This document shows, piece after piece, positions 51,449-60,427 of a stretch of DNA of 64,000 bases; the stretch's first letter is position 1, and the number at the start of each line of letters is the position of its first letter. Source of the DNA: Thermococcus eurythermalis (lineage in GTDB: Archaea > Methanobacteriota_B > Thermococci > Thermococcales > Thermococcaceae); NCBI RefSeq assembly GCF_000769655.1, contig NZ_CP008887.1, forward strand, positions 434,001-498,000. The letters run 5' to 3'. The translations under genes and the position numbers were made by a program. The notes beneath the pieces were generated by a model that searched no databases, had not been told where the DNA came from, and worked only from the letters and a program-made list of their open reading frames with translations.

Positions 51449-51940
51449 CTACTTCTCTGGGAGAATGTAGTAGACGTAGTGGGGCCTGTTGGTTATCTCG
51501 TCAATGAACACCACAGTCCCGTTCCTCGGTGGCTTCAGGTAGTGGATCTCTCCCTTCCTTGTCGTTACCGCCGCGAAGGCATCGCCCGTCCTCACCCTGT
51601 TGCCGACGTTGGCTATCAATGTCTTCGTGAAGCCCTCAACGGGGAGGAGCATCAGCTCGTCGCCCTTCTTGAGGTAACTCCTTGTCCTGCCGTCAGGGAG
51701 GACGAGGATAGCGTCTGCGCTCATCTTGTGGGCTGTCCTGTCAACGTAGAGGTAAAAGCGGTCGTAGACTTCCTTGATGAGGAACTTTGCCTTCTCGCTC
51801 ACGAACTCGGGCACGGGCTCTCCCTTCCTGAGCCACACCTCTACGTTGCCGTCTATTATCACGCAGTCGCCGGTTACTTTCCCGTCCTTCACGCACTCCT
51901 CCCTTGTGCTCTCGACGTAGAGCTTTGGAACCTTCTCCAT
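51449..51940 (-). CDS. DUF2118 protein, biotinyl/lipoyl-like fold
   Basis: A 163-residue protein of the archaeal DUF2118 family. The C-terminal half (about 85-160) has the beta-hammerhead pattern of biotin carrier domains: VEGFTKTLIANVGNRVRTGDAFAAVTTRKGE followed by a second set of strands, but the usual M-K-M biotinylation motif is absent. The N-terminal part has CVIIDGNVEVWLRKGEPVP. The function is unknown. It starts at ATG 51940 and its stop directly abuts the end of the gene at 51448 (convergent). Confidence 0.82.
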   Translation of the reverse strand: MEKVPKLYVESTREECVKDGKVTGDCVIIDGNVEVWLRKGEPVPEFVSEKAKFLIKEVYDRFYLYVDRTAHKMSADAILVLPDGRTRSYLKKGDELMLLPVEGFTKTLIANVGNRVRTGDAFAAVTTRKGEIHYLKPPRNGTVVFIDEITNRPHYVYYILPEK

Positions 51941-52000
51941 GCTACCACCAAGGTTTAACTTGCATAAAAGCTTTTAAACGTGCTCTTCCTACTGTACGTG

Positions 52001-52846
52001 ATGAAAATGTCCATCAGGGTAAAGTCACTGTCCCTGCTGGTTCTTCTGTTTTCATTGATGACGCTTCTAGTGAGGTACAGCGTCAGGACGGAGGAGTTAA
52101 AAAGAACTTCTGCGTCATCAATAGGAATCCTCCTGGGTGCCGCCGCGGCAGTCTCGGCGCTGGCCCTCCTCTTTATAGTTCTCAGCTGGCGAGACCCCAC
52201 TTCCAGGTGGGAATTTAAACCCTCGTCTTCGATTTCGTGGGTTGCAATTTTTATCGGGCTTCTGGGATATTATTTTGTTCTCCTCATTATGGGCCAAACG
52301 GAGACTCCCCTTCCTTCCAACTCGTCCTTCAACGCCACCACCAACCACACTTCCGTGGGCGGGCCGGCGCTTCCCGAATATAACGTCACTTCAACAAACG
52401 CTACCCACAGAGTTTTTTCTTCGCCCGTTTACATTTTCTACGCCGCCATCATCGTTTTCGTGGTGGCTGTTGCCTACTTTGCTGTTGCCTATTACCGCGA
52501 TGCCCTCAAGAAAAGGAAGCTCCGGGAGATGAGGCAAAGGGCTGAGCTTTTCGACAGAAAGGTGGAGGAATTGGGTCTCGATATGTTCAGCGACCCGAGG
52601 GAGGCCGTTGTTGGAATATACAAGAACGCTGTCCTCTGGCTTGAGGTTCTCGGCGTTCCATACAAGGAGAGCTGGACTCACTGGGAGCACGCAAGGCGGG
52701 TAAGGTTCAGGAAGGAAGCCTTCACCGAGCTGACAAGACTGTTTGAGAAGGCCAAGTACGCACCCGAAAAAGTAACCTGGGAAGACGCTGAACGGGCTTT
52801 GAGCCTCTATAGGGAGATCAGGAGGGGGATAGATGAAAATACGTAA
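52001..52846 (+). CDS. Membrane protein with DUF4129 domain
   Basis: A 281-residue protein with three hydrophobic segments (near 5-22, 40-60 and 75-95), an external loop rich in Asn/Thr/Ser with several N-x-S/T sites, one more span (about 145-170), and a C-terminal cytoplasmic DUF4129 helix domain (EAVVGIYKNAVLWLEVLGVPYKESWTHWE). DUF4129 proteins are found with MoxR, DUF58 and transglutaminase genes. TATA-like CTTTTAAAC near 51971-51979 predicts a transcript start at about 52000, so ATG 52001 is probably leaderless; 52007 is the next choice. First gene of a five-gene operon. Confidence 0.8.
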   Translation: MKMSIRVKSLSLLVLLFSLMTLLVRYSVRTEELKRTSASSIGILLGAAAAVSALALLFIVLSWRDPTSRWEFKPSSSISWVAIFIGLLGYYFVLLIMGQTETPLPSNSSFNATTNHTSVGGPALPEYNVTSTNATHRVFSSPVYIFYAAIIVFVVAVAYFAVAYYRDALKKRKLREMRQRAELFDRKVEELGLDMFSDPREAVVGIYKNAVLWLEVLGVPYKESWTHWEHARRVRFRKEAFTELTRLFEKAKYAPEKVTWEDAERALSLYREIRRGIDENT

Positions 52847-53264
52847 ATCGTTTCTGATCCTAATCTCCCTGCCCCTGATAGGTGGCGTGGTGTTTGGGAC
52901 CTATATGCTCAGGTGGCTCTCTGTGCTGGCATTATCGCTTATCACACTCGCATACCTCTTCGGAGAAGAGCTAAAGATTTCGTACCCCTCCGTTACCAGA
53001 AGGCAGAGTGTAAAGAGAAGAGACGAAGTCAAAAGGATCGCCAAGATAATCGAGAAAGCAAAGAAAAGCCCCCTCTCCAGGTCAATACTGAAAGAGCAAA
53101 TAATCGAGATCTACATGACCCTTTCGGACGATCAAGCCAAGACATATAGGGAGCTCCATGAAAAGCCCAACAAAGCCCTCCTCTTACTTGATAAGGAGGG
53201 GGATTTTGTGGAGAACCTTGAGAAGGCCTTGAAGGTTGTTGAGGTGGACATAAATGAAAGTTGA
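52833..53264 (+). CDS. Small membrane protein of the MoxR cluster
   Basis: A 143-residue protein with two hydrophobic segments (about 5-22 and 25-43) and a basic, helical cytoplasmic tail ([25 protein letters not shown] and [23 protein letters not shown]). It overlaps the DUF4129 gene by 14 bases and moxR by 11 bases. It likely forms part of the same membrane complex. No family recognised. Confidence 0.75.
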   Translation: MKIRKSFLILISLPLIGGVVFGTYMLRWLSVLALSLITLAYLFGEELKISYPSVTRRQSVKRRDEVKRIAKIIEKAKKSPLSRSILKEQIIEIYMTLSDDQAKTYRELHEKPNKALLLLDKEGDFVENLEKALKVVEVDINES

Positions 53265-54207
53265 GGAAGTTCAACTGAAGGGTAACGAAGTCCTTAAGGA
53301 AGTTAAGAAGGCAATAGTTGGAAAGGACGAGGTGCTCAAGCTTATACTGACGACGATCCTGGCAGACGGCCACATCCTGCTGGAGGATCTGCCGGGCCTT
53401 GCAAAGACCCTCATGGCCAAGAGCTTCGCCAGAGCCCTTGGGGTCGAGTTCAGGCGTGTCCAGTTTACGCCGGATCTGCTCCCAAGCGATATACTCGGCG
53501 TTTCAGTCTTCAACCAGAAAACCCTTGAGTTCGAGTTCAGGAAGGGACCTGTCTTCACCAACGTCCTCCTGGCCGATGAAATAAACCGCGCTCCCCCGAA
53601 GACCCAGTCCGCTCTGCTTGAAGCAATGCAGGAGAGACAGGTGACGGTTGAAGGCAAGACCTACGAGCTCCCAGAGCCCTTCATAGTTATAGCCACACAG
53701 AACCCGATAGAACAGGAGGGCACTTATCCCCTGCCCGAGGCCCAGCTCGATCGTTTCCTCGTCAGACTGCGCGTCGGCTACCCAAGCAAGGAGGAAGAAA
53801 TCGAGATACTGCGCCGGAGGGTGGAAAGGAAGAAGGAAGAGGTAGATATCCAGTCTGTAACGACGCCCAGGGAAGTCGTGGAGATGCAGAAAGCCATCGA
53901 AGACGTCTACGTAAGCGATGCGATTCTAGAGTACATAACTAACATCGTCACCGCAACGCGAGAGGACAAGAAGGAGATCGAGGTTGGCGCATCCCCGAGG
54001 GGAAGCTTGGCCCTGCTCAAGCTCTCTAGGGCATACGCGGCACTCAACGGAAGGGACTACGTAATCCCCGATGACGTCAAAGCCGTTGCCGTTCCCGCAC
54101 TGAGTCACAGGCTCATCCTCAAGCGCGAGCTCTGGTACACAAGGGTCAGTCAAGAGAGTATACTGGAGACGATTCTCGACCGGGTTCCAGTTCCAAAGTT
54201 CGAGTGA
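53254..54207 (+). CDS. MoxR-family AAA+ ATPase
   Basis: A 317-residue AAA+ ATPase. Walker A is in [11 protein letters not shown], Walker B in [23 protein letters not shown], sensor 1 in [24 protein letters not shown] and sensor 2 near [18 protein letters not shown]. MoxR proteins act as chaperone-type ATPases that mature or activate partner proteins, commonly with DUF58 and von Willebrand A-type partners. It is followed by DUF58 with overlapping stop and start. Confidence 0.93.
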   Translation: MKVEEVQLKGNEVLKEVKKAIVGKDEVLKLILTTILADGHILLEDLPGLAKTLMAKSFARALGVEFRRVQFTPDLLPSDILGVSVFNQKTLEFEFRKGPVFTNVLLADEINRAPPKTQSALLEAMQERQVTVEGKTYELPEPFIVIATQNPIEQEGTYPLPEAQLDRFLVRLRVGYPSKEEEIEILRRRVERKKEEVDIQSVTTPREVVEMQKAIEDVYVSDAILEYITNIVTATREDKKEIEVGASPRGSLALLKLSRAYAALNGRDYVIPDDVKAVAVPALSHRLILKRELWYTRVSQESILETILDRVPVPKFE

Positions 54208-55457
54208 TGGCTATGGCAGAGGAAATCAAGCCCGAACTGACAGAGAGAGGGGCAGAGACCCTGTTCGCGATGTGGGTTATAATAATCTCCGCCTTTTTGT
54301 TCCTGCGCTGGGAGTTAGTCTACCTGATGCTCCCAATACTCTGGGTATCCTTCGTGTCGCTGTTCTTCTTCAGGCCGGGGATAAAGCTCGAAATCCAGAG
54401 GGAGATCCCCCACGATAGGATGCTCGAAGGAGAGATCGCGGAGATAAAGCTTAGGATAAAGTCCAGTACAAGGATACCCAGTCTCAAAATCGAAGAAGAC
54501 CTCCCGGAGGGCCTTGAACTGGTCGAGGGGAGCAGAGAACACGTGCTCTCGCTTGGAAAAGATGAAGAACGGGTAATAACGTACAAGGTTAAGGTCAAAC
54601 GAGGGATACATGAATTCAACGGCGTGAGGGTGAGTTACCGGGATCCAATGGGCTTCTTCAAGCTCGATCACTTCATAGAGCACTACACAGAACTCATAGG
54701 AATGCCCCTAATAGAGGACGTCCCAACACCCTACTCAACCAAGGGCACCAAGATCACCGCGGGCCCGCTCCCATCTCCCAGAGTCGGAGAAGGAGTCGAG
54801 TTCCACGCAATAAGGGAGTACCAGCCGGGAGACCCGCTGAAGATAATCAACTGGAAGGCAACCGCAAAGACGGGCAGGATAATGGCCAACGAATACGAGA
54901 GCGAAAGAAAGGTGGACGTCATTTTCATAGTCGATGCCTCTTACAAAAGCCAGAGGGTCTTTGATTATCTCATCCGAGCTGCTGCCTCGCTAATGCTCAA
55001 CGCCCTAAACAATGGAACGAGCTTTGGTCTGCTCCTGGCCGAGGCAGTGCCCCTGTGGGTTCGCGTTGACTACGGGAAGAGGCACTTCTTCAAGTGCATT
55101 GACTTCCTCAGCACGGCCCGGCCCGACAAAAACAATATGATAGCCTACCAGGTCGAGCACCTTATCAGGTCTCGTTTTCCCCCCAGGGCACAGCTCCTTT
55201 ACTTTTCCACCCTTCAGACCGAGGAGAGCAGGGAGGCCCTCAGAACCATGGCTTCCTACGGCTACCGCGTCGTTGTGATTTCCCCAGATCCGTACAGTGG
55301 TGTAGAGCCCAAAACTAAGGAAGAAGAGCTGGCCCTCAAGCTACTGAGGCTCAAGAGGAAGGTGCACCTCAAAAAGATGGCCGCCCACGGCATTATAATA
55401 GACTGGGATGTCAAGAAACCTCTAAAAGCCGCCATCGCAGAGGTGATCCTCCTATGA
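54207..55457 (+). CDS. DUF58 protein
   Basis: A 416-residue protein with two membrane spans near the N-terminus (about 18-55), a beta domain (60-150), and a C-terminal von Willebrand A-like DUF58 region. The DUF58 hallmark is EFHAIREYQPGDPLKIINWKATAKTG; VDVIFIVDASYKSQR supplies a D-x-S metal-binding-like motif. It is the usual partner of MoxR. Start ATG 54207 shares bases with the moxR stop; GTG 54204 is an alternative. Confidence 0.92.
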   Translation: MAMAEEIKPELTERGAETLFAMWVIIISAFLFLRWELVYLMLPILWVSFVSLFFFRPGIKLEIQREIPHDRMLEGEIAEIKLRIKSSTRIPSLKIEEDLPEGLELVEGSREHVLSLGKDEERVITYKVKVKRGIHEFNGVRVSYRDPMGFFKLDHFIEHYTELIGMPLIEDVPTPYSTKGTKITAGPLPSPRVGEGVEFHAIREYQPGDPLKIINWKATAKTGRIMANEYESERKVDVIFIVDASYKSQRVFDYLIRAAASLMLNALNNGTSFGLLLAEAVPLWVRVDYGKRHFFKCIDFLSTARPDKNNMIAYQVEHLIRSRFPPRAQLLYFSTLQTEESREALRTMASYGYRVVVISPDPYSGVEPKTKEEELALKLLRLKRKVHLKKMAAHGIIIDWDVKKPLKAAIAEVILL

Positions 55458-55885
55458 GAAGGCTCCAAAGGAGGCTCTACTCGTTGATTCCCCTGGTGCT
55501 CTCAGGTTACCTGCTCTACACCACAGCAGGAGAATGGGCCCTCCTTCTCTTCCCGCTGGCGTTGATAGGAATACACTGGCACTTCTTTGGCATGATATTC
55601 CTGATTGGGACGGGGATAATACTCGTTTACAAAAATATCGGGGGAGTACTCGGGCTGTCCATCGTCGCACTGGCACTTCTGGCGGTTGAAATGGGCCAAA
55701 TGGACAGGGAGAGGGCCCCTTATGAGCACTACGCCGTTCTGGTACTGGCAACTTTCCTGAGCATTCCAACGTACCTGTTGATCTACACGATATCCCCCTT
55801 CCTGCCCAAACTGGAGGTCACCGCAATAGCGGCCGGCCTCGTGCTGGCTCTTTACCTGTTTACAAAAACCGCAGGGGAGGGCTAA
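55454..55885 (+). CDS. Small polytopic membrane protein
   Basis: A 143-residue protein with about five hydrophobic segments. It overlaps the end of the DUF58 gene by four bases and closes the operon. No charged functional motif is seen; a structural or stabilising role in the DUF4129/MoxR/DUF58 complex is likely. Its end overlaps the convergent sugar kinase gene by four bases. Confidence 0.7.
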   Translation: MRRLQRRLYSLIPLVLSGYLLYTTAGEWALLLFPLALIGIHWHFFGMIFLIGTGIILVYKNIGGVLGLSIVALALLAVEMGQMDRERAPYEHYAVLVLATFLSIPTYLLIYTISPFLPKLEVTAIAAGLVLALYLFTKTAGEG

Positions 55886-56715
55886 ACGCTCCAGCTCCCC
55901 TTTTTCTTCAAAACTTCCCTCGCCCGCTCCAGCCCGAGCTTTATGCAGGCCTCCAGCGGCTCTCCCCTGGAGTAGCCAGCCAGGAAGCCGCCGGCAAAGG
56001 CGTCCCCGGCACCGGTGGGGTCAACGATTTCCTCGGGCCTTATTGGAAGTGCAGGGAACTCCCTGAACTGTCCGTCGTAGACAAGGACTCCCCTTTCGCC
56101 GCGGGTTATGACAACGATTTTTGCTCCCCAGTCGTGGAGAACCTCTGCGGCCTCCTCAACGCTCTCCGCGCGGGTTATGAGGAGTGCCTCCCTCTCGTTC
56201 GGGAAGACCACCTCGGCCCGCGAGACGATTTCTCTCATGAGGTCTCTTTTCTCCATGTAGTCGTCCATATATGTCGGGTTGAAGTCGAGGCTTATCCTCT
56301 TCCCTTCAAGCCTTTTAACGACCTTCAACTGTTCCTCCGGCGGAATAGGGGCTATATGAAAGACCTCTGCCCCCATGTACTCCTCTGGAATTGGCGTCTC
56401 CCCCATCTTCTCGGCGACTCCCATATCTACCGGTGCGTCAACGCTCCCGTCCTCGTGGTAAATCATGTAGATGTGGATTGTCTTTCCAGGAAGGACTTGG
56501 ACTCCCCTAACATCGAGGATAGAGGCCAGCTTTTCCATCCATTCCTCTGGAAAGTCCTCGCCGACTTTGGTCACGAGACCCACTCTTGCACCGGCAAGGG
56601 CAGCAGAGGTCGCAACGGCCGCCGCAGCCCCACCTGGCAGGAGTATCTCTTCCTTCCCCGGAAAGATGATGTGGTCAACGGAAACGTGCCCCAGGACGAC
56701 CAGGTCGAGCTTCAT
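55882..56715 (-). CDS. PfkB-family carbohydrate or nucleoside kinase
   Basis: A 277-residue ribokinase-family kinase. LVVLGHVSVDHI is the first strand, LLPGGAAAAVATSAALAGARVGLVTKVG the sugar-binding start, and DPTGAGDAFAGGFLAGYSRGE the catalytic anion-hole motif with its Asp base. It phosphorylates a sugar or nucleoside with ATP or ADP; several archaeal members of this length act on nucleosides, but this cannot be read directly. The ATG at 56715 with GGTGGTGAAG before it is chosen over the GTGs at 56721-56727. Confidence 0.88.
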   Translation of the reverse strand: MKLDLVVLGHVSVDHIIFPGKEEILLPGGAAAAVATSAALAGARVGLVTKVGEDFPEEWMEKLASILDVRGVQVLPGKTIHIYMIYHEDGSVDAPVDMGVAEKMGETPIPEEYMGAEVFHIAPIPPEEQLKVVKRLEGKRISLDFNPTYMDDYMEKRDLMREIVSRAEVVFPNEREALLITRAESVEEAAEVLHDWGAKIVVITRGERGVLVYDGQFREFPALPIRPEEIVDPTGAGDAFAGGFLAGYSRGEPLEACIKLGLERAREVLKKKGSWSV

Positions 56716-56861
56716 CTTCACCACCAACTGCGCGTTTTTCGGTGACTACGACCGTCCCTTTAAGCGGTTTCCGGTTGAGTAATCGGCTTTTACCCCCTCG
56801 TTTAGATGTCCATCGAAAAGGTTTAAAAGTTCCGACGCCCAAAATTTTTCGGTGATACCCC

Positions 56862-58361
56862 ATGGAGTCTGTTTTCCAGAACGAGACCATTAAGGAAATT
56901 CTAGCCAAGTACAGGCGCATCTGGGCCATCGGCCACGCTCAGAGCGTTCTCGGCTGGGACATGGAGGTCAACATGCCGAAGGAGGGAATCCTTGAGAGGA
57001 GCGTTGCCCAGGGTGAACTCTCAGTCCTCAGCCAGGAGTTTCTGCTCAAACCGGACTTCGTCGAGCTCGTCGAGAAGGCCAAGGGAATCGAAGACCTCAA
57101 CGAGTACGAGCGCGGTGTTGTTAGAGTCCTTGACAGGCAGATAAGAATCAGCAAGTCGTTCCCGCCGGAGTTCCTCAGGGAGATGAGCGAGGTCACGAGC
57201 CAGGCGACCAAGGCCTGGGAGGAGGCTAAGAGGACAGACGACTACTCAAAGTTCGAGCCCTGGCTCGACAAAATCATAGACCTCGCCAAGAGGGCCGCCG
57301 AGTACCTTGGCTACGAGGACGAGCCCTACGATGCCCTCCTGGATATGTTCGAGGAGGGACTCACGACCAAAGAAGTCGAGAAGATGTTTGACAAGCTCGA
57401 GAAGGAGCTCAAGCCGCTCCTCGAGAGGATAATGGAGGAGGGCAAGGTCCCGAGGGAGCACCCCCTCGAGAAGGAGAAGTATGAGAGGGAGCAGATGGAG
57501 AAGGTGAACCTCTGGATTCTCGAGAAGTTCGGCTTCCCGCTCGGCGTCCGTTCAAGGCTCGACGTTTCGGCCCACCCGTTTACCACAGAGTTTGGAATCC
57601 GCGATGTTAGAATAACCACCCGCTACGAGGGCTACGACTTCAGGAGGACTGTCCTGAGCACCGTCCATGAGTTCGGACACGCGCTCTACGAGCTCCAGGG
57701 GGACGAGAGATTCATGTTCAGCCCGATAGCCGGTGGGGTTTCCCTTGGAATCCACGAGAGCCAGAGCAGGTTCTGGGAGAACATCATTGGACGCTCAAGG
57801 GAGTTCGCGGGGCTAATCTACCCTGTCCTGAAGGAGAACCTGCCCTTCATGACCAACTACACGCCGGAGGACGTTTACCTGTACTTCAACATCGTTCGCC
57901 CGGACTTCATCAGGACTGAAGCCGACGTCGTCACCTACAACTTCCACATACTGCTCCGCTTCAAGCTTGAGAGGATGATGCTCAACGAGGGCGTTAAGGC
58001 GAAGGATTTACCAGAGCTCTGGAACGAGGAGATGGAGAGGCTCCTCGGCATAAGGCCCAAGACCTACGCTGAGGGAATACTCCAGGACATCCACTGGGCG
58101 CACGGAACGATAGGCTACTTCCCGACCTACAGCATCGGAACGCTCCTCGCGAGCCAGATATACTACCACATGAAGAAGGACATCCCGGACTTCGAGGAGA
58201 AGGTCGCTAAAGCCGAGTTCGAGCCGATAAAGGCCTGGCTCCGCGAGAGAATCCACAGGTACGGAAGCATCTACCCGCCGAAGGAGCTCCTCATGAAGGC
58301 CATCGGCGAGGAGCTGAACCCGGACTACTTCATCAGGTGGGTGAAGGAGAGGTATCTTTGA
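56862..58361 (+). CDS. Thermostable carboxypeptidase Taq (M32 family)
   Basis: A 499-residue zinc- or cobalt-dependent carboxypeptidase. The metal site is HEFGHALYE (HExxH), followed by the family motif IHESQSRFWEN with the third ligand. NEYERGVVRVLDR and TRYEGYDFRRTVLSTVHEFGH are M32 landmarks, as is DIHWAHGTIGYFPTYSIG near the C-terminus. It removes residues from peptide C-termini with broad specificity and serves in protein use. ATG 56862 follows GGTGATACCC; the TATA is AGGTTTAAAAG near 56819. Confidence 0.95.
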   Translation: MESVFQNETIKEILAKYRRIWAIGHAQSVLGWDMEVNMPKEGILERSVAQGELSVLSQEFLLKPDFVELVEKAKGIEDLNEYERGVVRVLDRQIRISKSFPPEFLREMSEVTSQATKAWEEAKRTDDYSKFEPWLDKIIDLAKRAAEYLGYEDEPYDALLDMFEEGLTTKEVEKMFDKLEKELKPLLERIMEEGKVPREHPLEKEKYEREQMEKVNLWILEKFGFPLGVRSRLDVSAHPFTTEFGIRDVRITTRYEGYDFRRTVLSTVHEFGHALYELQGDERFMFSPIAGGVSLGIHESQSRFWENIIGRSREFAGLIYPVLKENLPFMTNYTPEDVYLYFNIVRPDFIRTEADVVTYNFHILLRFKLERMMLNEGVKAKDLPELWNEEMERLLGIRPKTYAEGILQDIHWAHGTIGYFPTYSIGTLLASQIYYHMKKDIPDFEEKVAKAEFEPIKAWLRERIHRYGSIYPPKELLMKAIGEELNPDYFIRWVKERYL

Positions 58362-58414
58362 GTTACAGCTTTGCCACTCTTATTTTTCTTCAGAGGATAA
58401 AAGAAAAGGCCGTA

Positions 58415-59833
58415 TCAGCTCTTATCGGCAGAGTCTATGCAGAGTCCGGTTCTCGGGTCACAAATTCCGGGGGATTTCCCGTCCGTCACCGTAACTAAAA
58501 GCATTGGGACGTCAACGTGACGGTAATCGCTTGTGTTTACCTTCATCATGTATACCAACGCGTAACAATCGCGCTCGGGAGTCCCCTTGATGGAGTAAAG
58601 GAACCCGGACTGCTCTCCCGAGTAATAGTGGAATCCGAACGTGAGCGATATTGAGTTCAGAACCTTGGCGAGGTTCGGGTACCTCGATATGAGATCCGTT
58701 TCCTGCAGGGCTTTAACAATTCCCGGCCCAATCGGAACGGAGAGGCTTGACTCGGAGGTGAACCTCCAACTTGAGTGGCCCCTCATATAAACTATCGTCT
58801 GTTCTCCACTCGAGGACAACCAGATTCTTTGCACTTGGGAGGAGTCAGGAACGCGATAGTAATGGGGCTCTGAGGAAATGAAGGGAGACCATAACCCTTT
58901 TGTCCCCTCGACGAACTTGGGCCCATTGGATGTCTCCTCGACAGTGTATCTGCCTTCGGAGATGATTTCAAGGGGATACGTGGCCATTACAGGTAGCTTT
59001 GTGAACTTCTCCGTGTAGCGGTCGTAGGCGAGGACGCCAAAAACCACCACTTGATACTTGACATAAAGATTAACGTAACGCGACCAGACCGAGTCTTCGG
59101 GGTGGATGTTGCCTGGAGTACGGTAGCCTATGTCAATGCCCTTTCCATCAAAATGTTCGCCGAGTTTTTTCGTGTAGACCGTAATGGGTCCAACGTTTAA
59201 TCCCACCGTCCAGTAGGCGTACGTTGAGCGGTGGAAGAACAGCCACGTTTCAAATTCAAGTTTCCGGAGGACGTTGTTTTCGACGCGTATTCCGATGAAG
59301 GATATTGGTTCTGTGATTGTTTTTGATTCGAGGACTTCGACCCAGTTCGTGGTGACATCGTTTGGAACGCAGTACCGGGGTCCCTCGGGAACGTAGCCCT
59401 TTGGACAGGGTTTTGCAGTCATAACGCTTGGCTTGTTGGGGACTTCAAGCGGCTTGAGTACGACTTTGCTTCCCCTGAGGGTGGCGAAGCCGAGTCCTTT
59501 ATCGTTCACGAATATCACGAGGGGAACTGGCTGTGTTCTGAGAACGTTGTTGTTTTCCGCTGAGAATACTCTCAGCCATTCCTCCCGGGGGATTTTGATG
59601 AGGGTTGGGAGGAGCTCCACTTTCCCGGTTTTCAAGAGTTTGACTGAACCGTTTGGAAGGGGGTAGAAGACGGCGTAGTGGCCGGAGCCTTCGAATTCGT
59701 AAAGGTTATAGCCGAGGATTTCAATGGTGGTGTTCTCATCGAGTAACCATACCGTCGCCACAACGATGGACGTAACGCTCCCCGTGAGTAATAACAAGAA
59801 CAGTAACAGCCCAAGTGTCCGCGGGCTCCGCAT
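58415..59833 (-). CDS. Large secreted or membrane-anchored protein of unknown function
   Basis: A 472-residue protein with an N-terminal hydrophobic segment (about 8-30; MRSPRTLG start) serving as signal or anchor, and a long external part of beta-type character with scattered N-x-S/T sites. Two Cys pairs may form disulfides: CPKGYVPEGPRYC in the middle and CDPRTGLC at the C-terminus, plus one Cys in ERDCYALVY. No domain was recognised. AGGAGGTGTCTAT before ATG 59833 is a strong ribosome site, and TATA CTTTTTATAT lies near 59880. It stands alone. Confidence 0.72.
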   Translation of the reverse strand: MRSPRTLGLLLFLLLLTGSVTSIVVATVWLLDENTTIEILGYNLYEFEGSGHYAVFYPLPNGSVKLLKTGKVELLPTLIKIPREEWLRVFSAENNNVLRTQPVPLVIFVNDKGLGFATLRGSKVVLKPLEVPNKPSVMTAKPCPKGYVPEGPRYCVPNDVTTNWVEVLESKTITEPISFIGIRVENNVLRKLEFETWLFFHRSTYAYWTVGLNVGPITVYTKKLGEHFDGKGIDIGYRTPGNIHPEDSVWSRYVNLYVKYQVVVFGVLAYDRYTEKFTKLPVMATYPLEIISEGRYTVEETSNGPKFVEGTKGLWSPFISSEPHYYRVPDSSQVQRIWLSSSGEQTIVYMRGHSSWRFTSESSLSVPIGPGIVKALQETDLISRYPNLAKVLNSISLTFGFHYYSGEQSGFLYSIKGTPERDCYALVYMMKVNTSDYRHVDVPMLLVTVTDGKSPGICDPRTGLCIDSADKS

Positions 59834-59961
59834 ATAGACACCTCCTAATGGTAGTCAATAAAGATTACCTATTAAGAATATAAAAAGTCTTTTGGCGATG
59901 ATTGCTTGTAATACACCTGATGGCGTTAGCGTGCAGATATCCAACCTGGGAGTAACATGCC

Positions 59962-60081
59962 ATGCCTTTTAGAGATTTGCTGATAGCCTCAGTCGCAATC
60001 GCCAACGGCTTGCCCTTAATAACCCTCGACAGAGATTTTGAAGCTCTGAGAGAGCTGGGTTTTGATGTTCACATCATTTAG
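59962..60081 (+). pseudogene. vapC: Remnant of a VapC (PIN domain) toxin gene
   Basis: The frame from ATG 59962 reads 39 residues that look like the end of a VapC PIN ribonuclease: RDLLIASVAIANGLPLITLDRDFEAL followed by GFDVHII and a stop. The D-x-x-I-A-A/S and T-x-D-x-D-F motifs with their acidic residues are visible, but the N-terminal two thirds with the first catalytic Asp are missing. Upstream sequence to 59841 shows no VapB. It overlaps the ASCH gene end by eight bases. It is probably inactive. Confidence 0.7.
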
Positions 60082-60418
60082 GTTCCCCAATCCACGCCAC
60101 CGGTTCGACCTCTATGGCAACGACCCCGTACTTCTTCTCCTTCTCCTCCGAATAAAAGCGCCTGTAGACCTTAACGCCCTCCTCGATGCTCTTCACTCCG
60201 GGCAGGACGTTCTCAAGGCCCTCCTTTTCCAGCATCTCCTTGAATGACGAGTAAACCCTCATGTCCTTGACGACGCAGACGAGCTTGTTCTCGAAGACTA
60301 TCTCATCTCCTGGCTTTATTGCTTGCCTCTTCTCGTCATATAGACGGCCCTCAATCTTCTTTTTGCCCTCGGCTATGGCCTTTAGGTACTCCTCCTGGAG
60401 GCCCATCTTCCACCTCAT
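60074..60418 (-). CDS. ASCH domain protein
   Basis: A 114-residue protein formed by one ASCH domain, a PUA-like beta barrel thought to bind RNA or nucleotides. The characteristic start is LQEEYLKAIAEGKKKIEGRL (the GxKxxExR motif), followed by KPGDEIVFEN and VVKDMRVYSSFKEMLEKEGL. Some small ASCH proteins cut RNA or hydrolyse modified nucleosides. The ATG at 60418 has GTGAGGTGGTAAG before it. It lies nine bases after the flavoprotein gene in the same direction. Confidence 0.88.
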   Translation of the reverse strand: MRWKMGLQEEYLKAIAEGKKKIEGRLYDEKRQAIKPGDEIVFENKLVCVVKDMRVYSSFKEMLEKEGLENVLPGVKSIEEGVKVYRRFYSEEKEKKYGVVAIEVEPVAWIGEPK

Positions 60419-60427
60419 CTTACCACC

